The notes below the pieces were generated by a model that was given only the letters and a program-made list of their open reading frames with translations, was not told the origin of the DNA and did no database searches. Positions 47,144 through 57,570 of a stretch of DNA of 64,000 nt are shown one piece after another. Every line of letters begins with the position of its first letter. Position 1 is the first letter of the stretch. This DNA comes from Isoetes taiwanensis (lineage: Eukaryota > Streptophyta > Lycopodiopsida > Isoetales > Isoetaceae): assembly GCA_021234155.1 (NCBI GenBank), contig JAJEKV010000053.1, forward strand, positions 2,172,164 through 2,236,163. The letters run 5' to 3'. The translations under genes were made by a program, and so were the position numbers.

Positions 47144-49010
47144 TTGAATACATCACGAAATCATAGGAAAACCTTAGTGAAAAGCGTACAAAAACACAAA
47201 GAAAACCCCCTGTTATTATGCTACATATTGCAACTTCAACAAGAGGCTTCTTTGATGGAATTTGTGATAAAACAAACACATAGAGAAAGTGATATATTGA
47301 AGGCTGAAGCCAAAACTAATAAGAAGAGGGTTATATCATTGCAAAGCAGATTGAGAAGGTTAAAGAAAACTTCATTGGGGCTGAGAGAAAGAAAGAAAAG
47401 TAAAAAAACAATTGTTCGTTTAAATATATATAAGAGGTGGTGCTTATTCACGAAAAATTTATGCTATATGTCGTTATGCACACGGAGAAGAACATAAATG
47501 AAATTCAAGACCTTGGAAAAGTGGTCACCACATTGACAACAAAGAATGAGTGGAGAGCCATGTTGGATGCACCATCATGTTGAGCGGTGCAAGGAATTTG
47601 TGATCAAAATTTGGAATCGTGAGACAAAGGGTATAGGGTCTTTGTTCAAGCCCTTTCATAAAGCATTAAAATCAATTGGCACAAATAAAATTATTGTACC
47701 AAGGCCATACAGCTTGGACAAAGTAAGGATAAAGAGCAATGCTAAGGTTTTGGATATAATGGGAGGCTTGCACTCAATAGATTCTTCTCCATCGAACTTT
47801 CCATCTACGAAGAGAAGAGGTATGAAGTCAAGTGGTTCAAATTTTATTAGTTTAAATTCTAACAATAATGTGTGGGTTGATTTGGAGAAATTGCTTTGCA
47901 ATTAATGGTCATTTTCTATGACATACATGAGATAGATGTTGCTGGACAGTTAGAGATTTGTTTGAAATTGGATGAGATGGAGCTAACCCATAATGCAAAA
48001 TATGAAAGGGTATAATACTCATGAATATGGCTTTGTCGCCTGATTATGAGAAGCAAAGGCAGCTAATTAAAAAAAAGAAAGGGATCCTCGCTGGTTTTCT
48101 GTGCAATCTGAAGATTATACATGGTGATTAGGGTTGTTTCAAGTTAAAAAAGAGAACTATTCAGCTTTGAAGTGGGTATTTGAGGAAATAAGAATGTCTG
48201 ATCTAATTAAAATGTACAATGAAGGTGAGAAATTGCATGTTGAAGGTTTTGGTTCTTTTTGTGTGAATTTCCATTTGGGCGCTGATTTGAAGACTGAGAA
48301 GACAATGTTCAATATAAGTTCTTCAGCTGCAAAGACATGCAAGAACTGTTTATTTTGCCTTTATACTTTGAGAGAGAAAAGCTAAGAGAGCTACCAAAAG
48401 CACTTTGTCATGCGACCAACAAAAAGCACCTGATAGACATCTTAAAAATGAAGCCATTGATCCAATATTATCCATCCCATTAGAAAGCGTACATATATGT
48501 ACTCTTCATGAACTGGTGCGGATTGTTGAAAAGATGATTTTCCACTCCGAGTATTTTGTATGGAATATAAGGGATGAGAATGAGCGAAAAGATGGGATAG
48601 AAAGAGTAGAAAAAGTACTTTCAGAAGTTGGGCTGCATGGTGGATGCATGAAGTTAGAAAAAGACATGAAGCGCTTAGGAAATGGTAGGAGTTCAGTCCC
48701 TGCAAAGGTGTCCATTGGAGGAGAGAAAGCAAGGCATTTTTTGTTGATTTTAGATAATAAAAATGGTGTTTTGGAAGGACAGATGATAAGGAAAGATTCT
48801 GTTCTGTAGTACGAGAATTTACCAAGGCATACATAAAGGCATGGGGGGAATGCGAAGTTACACACCATATTCATATGATATATGCGCATGGTCCATGGTT
48901 TGCCATGAAGTATGGCAGCCTTGCTATTTGAAACACTCAAGGAATGGAGAAATCACACAAGCAAGCAAAGTTGGCATTTAATAGAAAAAACGCGGTGGAA
49001 GATGTTCTCT
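47144..49010 (+). pseudogene. Uncharacterised multi-part coding region, possibly transposon-derived
   Basis: Coding-like readings follow one another on one strand for about 1.85 kb. At 47,144-47,440 there is a basic, charged coiled-coil-like region. The next part, 47,546-47,905, includes NNVWVDLEKLLCN. From 47,907, in a shifted frame, comes YDIHEIDVAGQLEICLKLDE, then MNMALSPDYEKQRQLIKK. The frame 48,134-48,385 holds FCVNFHLGADLKTEKTMFNI and a CKNCLFC pair. The frame 48,405-48,809 holds IPLESVHICTLHELVRIVEK, then a charged region. A shifted frame near 48,830-48,990 gives AYIKAWGECEVTHHIHMIYA and GMEKSHKQAKLAFNRKN. The D of GADLK, the C-x-x-C pair and the later H-rich segments resemble an uncharacterised family that I recall from repeat-rich genomes, but I cannot name it. 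Three or more single-base shifts would restore one frame of about 600 codons. Confidence 0.45.
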
Positions 49011-50160
49011 CAATGAAAATTCTAATCCATTGAATTCATTAATCCAACCTATTCAAATGCAAAACTAAACCGAAGCCTAAAATTGTCCAAGCCTCCTGTT
49101 GCGCCTTTTTGCTGGTTTACTCTTTTCACAAGCTTGTTTTCGCATTGGTTTCACATCCTTATAAAAAATTTTTATGTGATTTTTTGGAGGTCAACCTAGA
49201 GTCATATGTAGAAACATTATCCATTTGTATAAATTCCCTAAAATTGAAAATAGAAGTAAAAATTCAAAACATCAAATTCAAACTCAACAAACATTTTTCT
49301 AGGATGGAGGACCTCATCAGCTTCTTATATGCCAAATTTGAACTTAAAATTTTTCTCCTTCTAAAAATTATTGTTTTTTATATCCAATTTGCTTTTACGT
49401 GAACTAGTACTAGTTAGGTAGGCGGAGACGATTTAATCTTGTCATGTTTGAATTGCTCTATCTTCCTTCACAGGACTTTGAATTGAGATGTGGTTTTTTT
49501 TTGTTGCTCTTGCTCTATATCTTGTGTAGAAAAATAACATTGCTCTATATCTTTTTCGTCAAGAACAGTTTTACTTTGTATGAATATGAAGCTTTTGGTA
49601 CTTGACCCCCTTGGGTTTGCTAGAGTATAACTCACAAGAATGGGAGCTGATACATTTTTGTGTATAGCATGATCCTAGAAAAAGTTTGGCTAGCTTTTGT
49701 GCCTTTGATTTTATATGATTGTTTTTGTGAACCTTCAAAATGCCCTTTAAAGGTCCATCTGGGACAGGTCTAGTGTTAAGTGATTGGCTCTAGAAAGCTT
49801 CAACATTTCAATAACATTATCCTTAGTCACTAATTTCTTTAACAAAGAAGCAATATTACAAGGCTTTCTCGTCTTCTTATCAGACATACTTGGATCCACA
49901 AGTTTTTTGTTATGGCAATGATCCTTCATTTAGAGTCTCCACTTCCTAGAGCAAGGACAGTCCCACAACCTTCAAATTCATTTCCTCTCCCTAGCCTTTA
50001 ATGGTGTCATCTTCAATCTCTTCAATATCTTTTGAAGATTATCATTATTTTCCTGAAACTCTCTTCAATCCATGCTTTTAGTAAATGCACCTACATAAGC
50101 AATCTCTGATTTGAAGCTTCTAACTCTTTTGCATGCTTTTATTTTGTGTGTAAGTAACTA
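49010..50160. other. AT-rich stretch, nothing recognised
   Basis: Frames are short and without motifs; the 97-codon plus frame at 49,109-49,402 is low-complexity Phe/Ile/Lys/Leu reading through AT-rich DNA. Confidence 0.4.
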
Positions 50161-50165
50161 TTGTA

Positions 50166-50560
50166 GTGATGAAGATAATTAATTCTTTTTTCTGTCACGC
50201 CCTTTTTCCCTTCCCTTTTCTCCCTCACCCTTTTCTTTTCCCTCTCTTTCCCTTTTTCTATGACATTTTTTTTCCTTTTCTCACCCTTTCCCTTTCTCCT
50301 TTTTTCCCATGCCTTTTTCCCTTCCCTTTTCCCTTTCCCTCTTCCCTTTTCCCCTCGTCTTTTTGCCCTTCACTTTTTCCCTTTCCTCCTTCCTTTTCCT
50401 TTTCCCTTTCCCCTTAAGAGATCAAAACATAATCAATCACGGTGGTGGGAAGTTGTGCAATAAATCTCGGCCTTCGGATGCAATCAGATAATCTCGGCTA
50501 TCTAAATTAGGGTTTGATTCATGATATACTTACGCTATAATTTTATAATATAAAGATGGC
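50166..50560 (-). repeat. Inverted third copy of the polypurine element end
   Basis: On the minus strand, sequence with ACCCTAATTTAGATAGC, CATCCGAAGGCCGAGATTTATT and ATCTCTTAAGGGGAAAGGG leads into a polypurine tract (plus-strand polypyrimidine 50,196-50,412). The same ~140-base end followed by purine tail occurs at 28,850-28,980 and 31,540-31,665. This copy has TTGCACAACTTCCCACCACC where the other two are disturbed, so it may be closer to the family consensus. Confidence 0.8.
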
Positions 50561-50960
50561 CTATGGTTTCAGGAATTGTTATTTTTACATCCATATCAAA
50601 TCCCCCCTGGAACCCCCTATTATTTTGCTACATATTCTAAGCGAGGTGCACCACGGACTATCACGATTAAATCGGACTCGTTGATCCCTACGACCAGGAT
50701 CGTATATTGGGGCCCTTGGGCACCTCTCGTTTCGCTTATAGTCATTTATGATTGGAGGCATTTAGGAATTTGAAATATGAAATACAATTTCGCCTAAGGT
50801 TTTGAGGGAATACTAAAATAATTCAATGTCCTAACTAAGACTACTTTAACCAACTTATTAGATTGTTTTAGGGATATATGGTCTATGGTTTTAGAAATTG
50901 TTATTTTTACATCCATATTAAATCCCCTAGATCCCCACAGTATTTTGCTACATATTTGAA
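50556..50960 (+). repeat. Spaced direct repeat, two copies
   Basis: AATTGTTATTTTTACATCCA occurs at about 50,573 and 50,892. Each is preceded by CTATGGTTT and followed by ATATxAAATCCCC and TATTTTGCTACATATT. A related CCCCCTGTTATTATGCTACA lies at about 47,205. Confidence 0.75.
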
Positions 50961-51132
50961 CATCAACGTCCAAGATTTGGTGCTCAATTTGAAGATTCTT
51001 TAGCTAATCTCTGTTTGATGGCATGCATAAACCTAAAGCTAAGCGTGGGGAAATATAGACAATCTTCTTCATGATTATATACCTAACTTGCTCAACAATC
51101 CGTCATAATTAGGTTTACCCAGCTTGTGGGGT

Positions 51133-51146
51133 GGGGGGGGGGGGGA
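51133..51146 (+). repeat. Poly-G run
   Basis: About 14 consecutive G, a place where length errors are expected. Confidence 0.8.
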
Positions 51147-51273
51147 GGGCACTTTTGCTCAAGCATTTCAGAAATAGGTTTGGAATCAAATTTGGGGATG
51201 GTTTGGAGGACCCTTAAGTGATCCGATCAAATCTCCAATGAGAAGCATCTCGGCAAGCTACCAAGACTTACCA

Positions 51274-51650
51274 TTTTTTTTGTTGAAGGGCGTCGGACTT
51301 TATTCAATCAAAGAGTCAAATACAAGTATAAATCACGAGGCAGGAATAAAATCTCGGCGGATAGCGGGAGACCCACCGAGTGAAACAACCTGCCTAAGCA
51401 TAAGAGTGCACATCCAAAAACTCCTCAAAATCAATGTCGCCTCTTTGCGAGGGGCAAGTGAAGAACAATGATCTGACTTTACAATGTAACCTTGAGCTTC
51501 TTGGAGAACATGATTATCTGCCACATCGGACCTTTAAAGATTACCAATCTTAGTCTTTTCGAGATAGTCCAAAGCAACCATCCTGGCGCTAGATGAAAAG
51601 CCCTTGTAACTCTGTCCGGTACTTGGGTAAATTGCCAAAAGCAGTTGTTG
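51274..51650 (-). mobile_element. Poly(A)-tailed retroposon, 3' part
   Basis: On the minus strand the sequence ends GATTGAATAAAGTCCGACGC, about 10 more bases, then A8 (plus-strand T8 at 51,274-51,281). The polyadenylation-type AATAAA sits at about 51,304-51,299. A 63-codon minus frame (51,524-51,333) ends SLGGSPAIRRDFIPAS just upstream. This is the layout of a LINE 3' end or a processed mRNA copy. I cannot identify the parent; its tail type differs from the LINE at 59.5-63.9 kb. Confidence 0.5.
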
Positions 51651-51703
51651 ACTTACCATGATCTCGCTCCAATCCAAACAACTACCCCTTCGCGATCTGG
51701 CCC

Positions 51704-51784
51704 TTCTATTCTATTCTATTCTATTCTATTCTATTCTATTCTATTCTATTCTATTCTATTCTATTCTATTCTATTCTATTCTAT
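51704..51784 (+). repeat. (TTCTA)16 microsatellite
   Basis: 81 bases of perfect TTCTA pentanucleotide. The same pentamer forms the 3' tail of the LINE at 63.85 kb. Open frames through it encode Tyr-Ser-Ile-Leu-Phe repeats and are not genes. Confidence 0.95.
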
Positions 51785-51789
51785 GGGAA

Positions 51790-54700
51790 TCCTCCAAGCC
51801 AACAACTCATGTACTCCCATGTACTACCTCTCCACCTCAGCGACTCATACATACTATTGCCTATAATAACTCTTATCATTTCAAGCTTTCCAAAGCCTCA
51901 TAATAGCAAATCTTTAATTCATCCAGCTACATTAACTAGTCTATTCCTTTCCAAAATCCTCTGGAAGCCTATATCTAACGTTCTACATTACCATGTTCTA
52001 CGCGCTTGCCCCTTACCTGCTCCTAGTCATTCTGTCAATCTCCATTTAGTCGTTCAAAACCAACATAGTTCCCAAACTAATCGATTTCACTATGTTCTAT
52101 TGGATGCTCATAGGCAAGTTTGCATCAGGTGACAAGATCGTTATCAAGGTGAAGCTTGCCAAATTTCTAGCCCTAGTGAAGTGCACACATGACTAGGCTA
52201 AGCTAAATGGATGACTAGGAGAATGCACACCACCCAACCATGGGCTCCCATAGAAAAAACGTGGATGCATGAGCTTGTGCCTGAGTTACTTATAGTCTGT
52301 TTTTTTTAGCTCAAAGGCACAAAGCTCTCAAAGGCATAAATGCCCTCAAAAGTACGCACGGGCCTTTCTGGCATGTAGACCTTTCTAATCATGTAATCCA
52401 TATCACATATGGATAGCATTACCTCACTCTTAACATAGTAGCATCCCTCTGCTGCGAAAGGGATAAGGAAAAATAAAGTACTTCCTTAGTCATACATATT
52501 TAGCCACTTATGATATCTGATAGATTTTCAACATTTTAACTTCCTTTAGGCAAACATGTTAATGTCTTGCAAGATTTTATGTCTTCTGGACTTCATACTC
52601 TGACAAAGTATATAGAAAACCAGTTGTCACAAACTTATGCGGCATCATTCAAAAGTGTGATAACATATATAAGCAACATTGTCCCAACACATCTTTAACT
52701 AACCTCAAGGAAATGGATCACATAGAGGCTGGTTCATATAGGGACTTGCAATTATCACGGATCCTTTACAAAACTCTAGGCTATTTCTTTAATCTAAAAT
52801 GGAAGGATGGAAGTAGGAAGATAATTGCAAGCATGTTTTTATCAAAGAATCTACGATATAATATCCAAAATACAGAGTTGAAGATTGTTCATTTAATGTC
52901 GTTGTAGCATATCTGTTTTTAGTTGCCATTTGAAACTTGTGGCCAACACGTTTACTTATGGCTTATACGACAACACTGTGGGGTGATAAAACATGTGATG
53001 GCAATCTTTCCCCACAACCTGTTGAAAAGTCTATCAAGTCAATATAATTTTCCTTTCTTGTTTTGTAGAACATAAATTTTCTACAAGCCTTCATGAAATC
53101 ACATATATATCCATTTTACTCTCGGCATTGATGGAAATGCTACGGAAGCTATTGTGATACCCCTACACATATCACGATATCCATAGCGTTATGTGAGCAG
53201 GAGATTCCCTTAAAGCGACTCTATTACCCTATAACAAAGTACCAAATGCCATTCCTCTACAATAGAAGTTTGGGGGAGCGGTTTTGTGCAAGCTTGAAGC
53301 GATTTAGGGGTTCTAGCACAAATCCGGCCAGTTCTAACATGGAGCATAGATTTGTGAGTTTTAAAACAGATCAGCCATTTTTCACAAATTTGCTCCATTT
53401 TGCTCTTGTATTTGCGAGGAGATGCGCTCAATTTTTGCTGCCATTTTTGCACATATTTACAAAGATTTTTGCATGGATTCGTTTTCATTCCATCCAGTTC
53501 CACAGGTTCATGTCGTTTTTGCACAGAGCTGCTCCATCCGATTCCATAGAATTGCAACGGGTTGCAACAAAAGGGGCACTTCAAGAGCCTCAAAAGTACG
53601 TACCAGGCAAAACTGGCGGCCCAACTTCTCTGTTGGTCCTTCTTACTCTCATTTGCTCCTTGCGGTATCATCAATTCAAAATCGATAATTTTTGTGTTTT
53701 TCTAATTTCTAGTTTTTCTATGAAAGCCTAGGTGTAACGTATTTTTATATATGTATGGATGGATACATGCTTGACATGCATGCATGCATGCTTCTTGAGG
53801 GGCGATTTGGGCACGGAAAAGTGTCGAAATTGATTGAATCGGGTCAGACTTGATGTAGGCATGGTCAATTTGATGCAAAAGTGTGGATTTGAGTATGTTT
53901 AGGTGCTTTAGTGAAGCCTTTTGGAAGCAATTGCCTCATCAAAGATGTATCATAAGACATGGAAAACAATGAATATCTATAAAAATCAGAATTAGATCAA
54001 CAAGAAAAGAACCGATTTGGCTGTGAGACACCTGGATTTGAAGAATAAATGACTTTAGCCGGATGTGGAACGTTTATATTTCTTTGTTGTTTACATTTGG
54101 TTATTTTTGTGCTTTGTGACATTGTGGTTGTCATATTTGCTAATAACTAAATTAAAGGTAACTTGCTATTGTAGAGTACCAAGAATTGGACTTTGTAAGA
54201 TAGGGCAGATAAAATATGCGCATGAGGCATAACAAAGTTGGGCCTGGATGGCAGATGAAATTGGGCTACTGGATAACAATAGTAAATTGTTAAATAATAA
54301 TCATTGAAAGAGTAATCATCTTAATAATGCAAACGAGTAGTCTAAGGCAGTGTTAAAATTTATTAGGCTTTTCAGCGACCATTTTGGCTATTTCTTTGTC
54401 AAAACGAGCATCAAAAATTTTTGCCCTGCATATGAAGGGCGTCAAATAGTTAAATGGCCATCATAGGAAAGACAAGTAAACTATTTACATGCCATTTGAA
54501 GGCTAAAAATGTAGATTTGCTGTCATCCCTCCCCTCCCCAGTCCATCCAGGTATAATATATTTTATATAATACAATTTGTACTGTATTTTTTATTATATA
54601 TAATATATATAAGAAAAATACTTAAGAAAGTCCATGGTTTGGTTAATGGTTATAATATTTAATACATCAAGAATCCAAAAATTATGAAATGCTTCTTGTA
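51790..54700. other. Intergenic stretch, no gene recognised
   Basis: A 161-codon plus frame (53,246-53,731) overlaps a 154-codon minus frame (53,674-53,210). Neither has a recognisable motif, so at least one is chance. (CATG)n occurs at 53,777-53,792. 54,550-54,620 is almost pure A/T. I see no terminal repeats. Confidence 0.4.
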
Positions 54701-54712
54701 TTACGTATACAA

Positions 54713-54960
54713 TTTTTTTTTTAGCACACCGACCCTCTCAGGGGCCTCTGACCTTTCCTCAAATTCTAGCCTATCCGCGTGTAATTTCCATGTCATCAAA
54801 ATCTGATGTGTCTTATTTTTGCACCATCGGATCTCTAGATTTGCAAATCTAAGGCCGGAAAAATTAGAAATTTGGTCAAAAATGGGCACGAGAGATGGGA
54901 AGAAAGCGGTCCCTTGCTTGATCAATCCCGGTGTATTTTCCTCTTCCAAGCACGATCAAT
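54713..54960 (-). mobile_element. Possible poly(A)-tailed short retroposon
   Basis: On the minus strand, sequence passing through GATCCGATGGTGCAAAAATA ends GAGGGTCGGTGTGCT followed by A10 (plus-strand T run at 54,713-54,722). Size and tail suit a SINE or other retroposon, but no A or B box was found. Confidence 0.3.
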
Positions 54961-55017
54961 CCTTCATCTTATTTCTTCTCTGGTCCTTTTTTTTTTCTTG
55001 CCTATTTCTCTGCACTT

Positions 55018-55060
55018 TGCTCTCACGATAAGATAAGCTGCTCTCACGATAAGATATGAA
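55018..55060 (+). repeat. Short tandem duplication
   Basis: GCTCTCACGATAAGATA occurs twice within about 40 bases. Confidence 0.8.
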
Positions 55061-55719
55061 TAGGAGTTGCTCTTCCTTGCGACCTTGAAGTGCTTTCGGC
55101 GAAAGTCTTCCTAGCGGACGAGGGTAAAATGATTTGTTGTTTAGACAAAGAAACCCCATTTCTTCCCACTTTGTCGTTCACCGCCATAGCCAACTCCAGC
55201 GCCTCCTTCTTTCACGCATTCAATATCCATAATCCTTAACTTAATAATTTGCATCAATCTCCGCCCTAGCTTTTCCCAAATCTTTTCTCGTTTCCCGCAG
55301 TTTTTGCAGCATTTTTCAGAATTGGAACCATATCTGTGGCATGCATGCTTTCGCCTCTGGGTAAAAAGATCGGCATCAGCGAAGATTTTGTGATTCTTCG
55401 ACATCGATCCCGGAGATAAAAGGCGACCCGTTTTTAAGCGGTCTCAGCCTAAGGTACTTCTCAAATCTCCTAACATTTCCTCCCTTAAGAAACAAAGCCG
55501 TCGCCAAGAAATCTCTGAAGGCATTTATCTAGTCCAAGAAGATTTAATCTGTGAGGATTCAACCCTTCGATTCGGTAGAAGATCAAGTTATTGACCATCA
55601 GATTGATGAAAAGGAGCCCATATCATGACACCGACTGGAAAAGTAAAGAAGATTTTATTGCAGGGGCTGGAAGTTTCATTTCCCGTTAGTAGATCATCAA
55701 AGGGGGCCTACTCCAAAGG

Positions 55720-56051
55720 TTAAGCTTTCATTAGGCTCTTCTCGATCTAAATTGGCAATAGATTCTCCATTAAGGTCCATGCTACTCCAAAAACGCCTAA
55801 GATTCCAATGTCTCTTAGAAACAAAACAATTTCTGCTGCAAATTCGCCCTTTTCATCCACCAAAGTTCTGAAGAAAAGTTACGGATGGATCACATCACAC
55901 ATCACACAGTGACCCAGGCTATGTAGCTTATCACGATGATGAGTTGGGAGTTTCTGTTCACGATGACAAGAATCTTTTTGAGCTGTTGATCTTAGCAGAA
56001 GCCCAAGCAAAGCACAACTGGTCTTCCATTGTAGCAAAATGTGAGCAATAG
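55720..56051 (+). pseudogene. 3-methyladenine DNA glycosylase I (Tag family) fragment
   Basis: The frame from 55,911 reads DPGYVAYHDDELGVSVHDDK then NLFELLILAEAQAKHNWSSI and VAK, before TAG at 56,049. This is the conserved start of the Tag glycosylase domain (SDPLYVAYHDEEWGVPVHDD type), which removes 3-methyladenine in base excision repair. The usual Trp after the acidic pair is Leu here. Upstream, in a shifted frame, a Ser/Pro/Lys-rich stretch (TPKTPKIPMSLRNKTISAAN, then KKSYGWIT) fits the N-terminal region of plant Tag proteins. The rest of the domain, including the catalytic part, is absent after IVAK. It faces a kinase fragment on the other strand about 130 bases away. Confidence 0.75.
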
Positions 56052-56179
56052 CTGCATTCAAAATGGGGTGAAAAGGAGCCTGGTTAGGAATTCCCTTACA
56101 AATCCAAGGCCGCCAAATGGGGAAAATTATAGAATAGTGTGGAAAAAAGTGGGTTAAAAATTTGCTTACAAATCCAAAG

Positions 56180-57570
56180 GCGGAAAGATCGAGTAAAAGC
56201 TACGGTCCGGGTGCTTTGTGGTCTTCTGAGATATAGATAGACCATCTTTGTCAATCAATCTTGCTATTTGAAGTCGATTCAAGGCTCCATGTTAGAGTGT
56301 AACAAAATTTTCTTTGGATTTTATGTCGTGATGAATAATTTGGGGATGAATATCATGGTGCGGTATGCCAATACATGTCGCGATTACTTAATGCAATTTT
56401 GTATCTTGTTTTCAATCAAGAAAGGTGTCCCATCTTGAGCATCCACGAGGCTTCCTAGTTCCATGTACTCATATATGGCGTAACCAATTTCATTACCCAA
56501 TGATGTTTATTAGATTTCTATGTTGTAACTTGCCTAGAGTTTCTAACTCCCTTCAAAATATTGCTCATGCTCTTGATAGCTCAAGTTTCATTACTGCAAG
56601 TTCTTGTCTAGATCTGCTAATGACTTTGTATACTATTCTATGTACAACTTTTTCTACAATATTATCATTAATTAAGTTCTATGTGGCATGCAATACTTAC
56701 TGCTGCGAGGCGGTTTTAGGAGCCATTGATAAGGAAGACTCTTGATTTGGCTTTTCGACATCGGATGGTGATTAGACAAACAACTAAAAGACAAAATGCA
56801 ATCGTGCCAAGAATTATCCCAGCAAAAAAGCCTTTTTTTAGTCCCTTTTTGCTTGATAAAGTTTCCAACGTATTTATAGTGCAGGTATGTATTTGAAGTG
56901 CACAACTTCTGATTGCCAACAAATGACAGAGGATAGGAAATCAGGAACCTTTTGCAGGATGTATTTGAAGCGCTTTAACCGGTTGCCGACAAATGTCGAG
57001 GAGGATAGGAAATCAAGAACCTTTTCATGACTTCGGGAACATCTTACGATAAATTGTTATATGAGACATCCACATGTATTAGCTTTGTCATGTTACACAA
57101 GATGTATGCGGAATGTGGCCTTCTAATTTGTTATGTGACAAGTCCATTTGTTGAAGTGAAATCGGGATGCCTAGTTTCTGGCGGTATATTCCCGGTTAGC
57201 TTATTGTAGCTTATGTTAAGCATCCTTAAATTCAGGTGCTTAATTTCATGAGGTATGGATCCTTCCAGTTTGTTATCTCCCATTCACCTCCGCAAAAGAT
57301 TGCAAAGAAAAAATTAAGCTTGGGATTTCGTTTGTCAGTCTATTCCCTTCAAGGTTTAGTGTTTCTAATTTCTTAAGACTATTCATCTCTTGTGGGAGAT
57401 AGGTTGTTGCTCAAATCTGGATAAAACATTTCTGTGCAGTTGGCAAGCTCTGGTGGAATAGAACCATTTCCAAGTTAAATGAGATTTCCAGTTTTGAAAG
57501 ACAGCATAGATTATTGCGAATATCTCCAGCCTTTGTCCTGCCAAAGTCTTTCCTTCACATTCTAATTTAG
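56180..57570 (-). pseudogene. LRR receptor-like kinase fragment
   Basis: Read 57,570 to 56,180. Leucine-rich repeats include PELANCTEMFYLDLSNN-like text (needs shifts), MNSLKKLETLNLEGNRLTNE with IPSLIFSLQSFAEV, and LRMLNISYNKLTGNIPPE (57,570-57,150). A transmembrane helix follows, GFFAGIILGTIAFCLLVVCL, with a basic stop-transfer RCRKAKSR (about 56,835-56,760). Kinase N-lobe: FKRELETLGKLQHRNLINII (about 56,560-56,500) and YEYMELGSLVD. The catalytic loop is IIHHDIKSK (about 56,340-56,316), the HRDxxxxN region. The DFG position reads LQIARLID, so the Asp-Phe-Gly is lost, and the C-lobe is missing. The family perceives ligands at the plasma membrane. Stops, shifts, the lost DFG and the truncation make it a pseudogene or a captured fragment. 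Confidence 0.8.

Noticed and set aside
46872-47147. 91-codon plus-strand open frame
   Set aside because: It is produced by the tandem repeat; the protein is a repeated MHHTHKK...SHWLLTI unit without family signature.
51645-51903. Plus-strand frames encoding Tyr-Ser-Ile-Leu-Phe repeats
   Set aside because: They read through the TTCTA microsatellite.
53210-53731. Overlapping 161- and 154-codon frames on opposite strands
   Set aside because: No motif, no coding-like bias that I can see, and mutually exclusive as genes.
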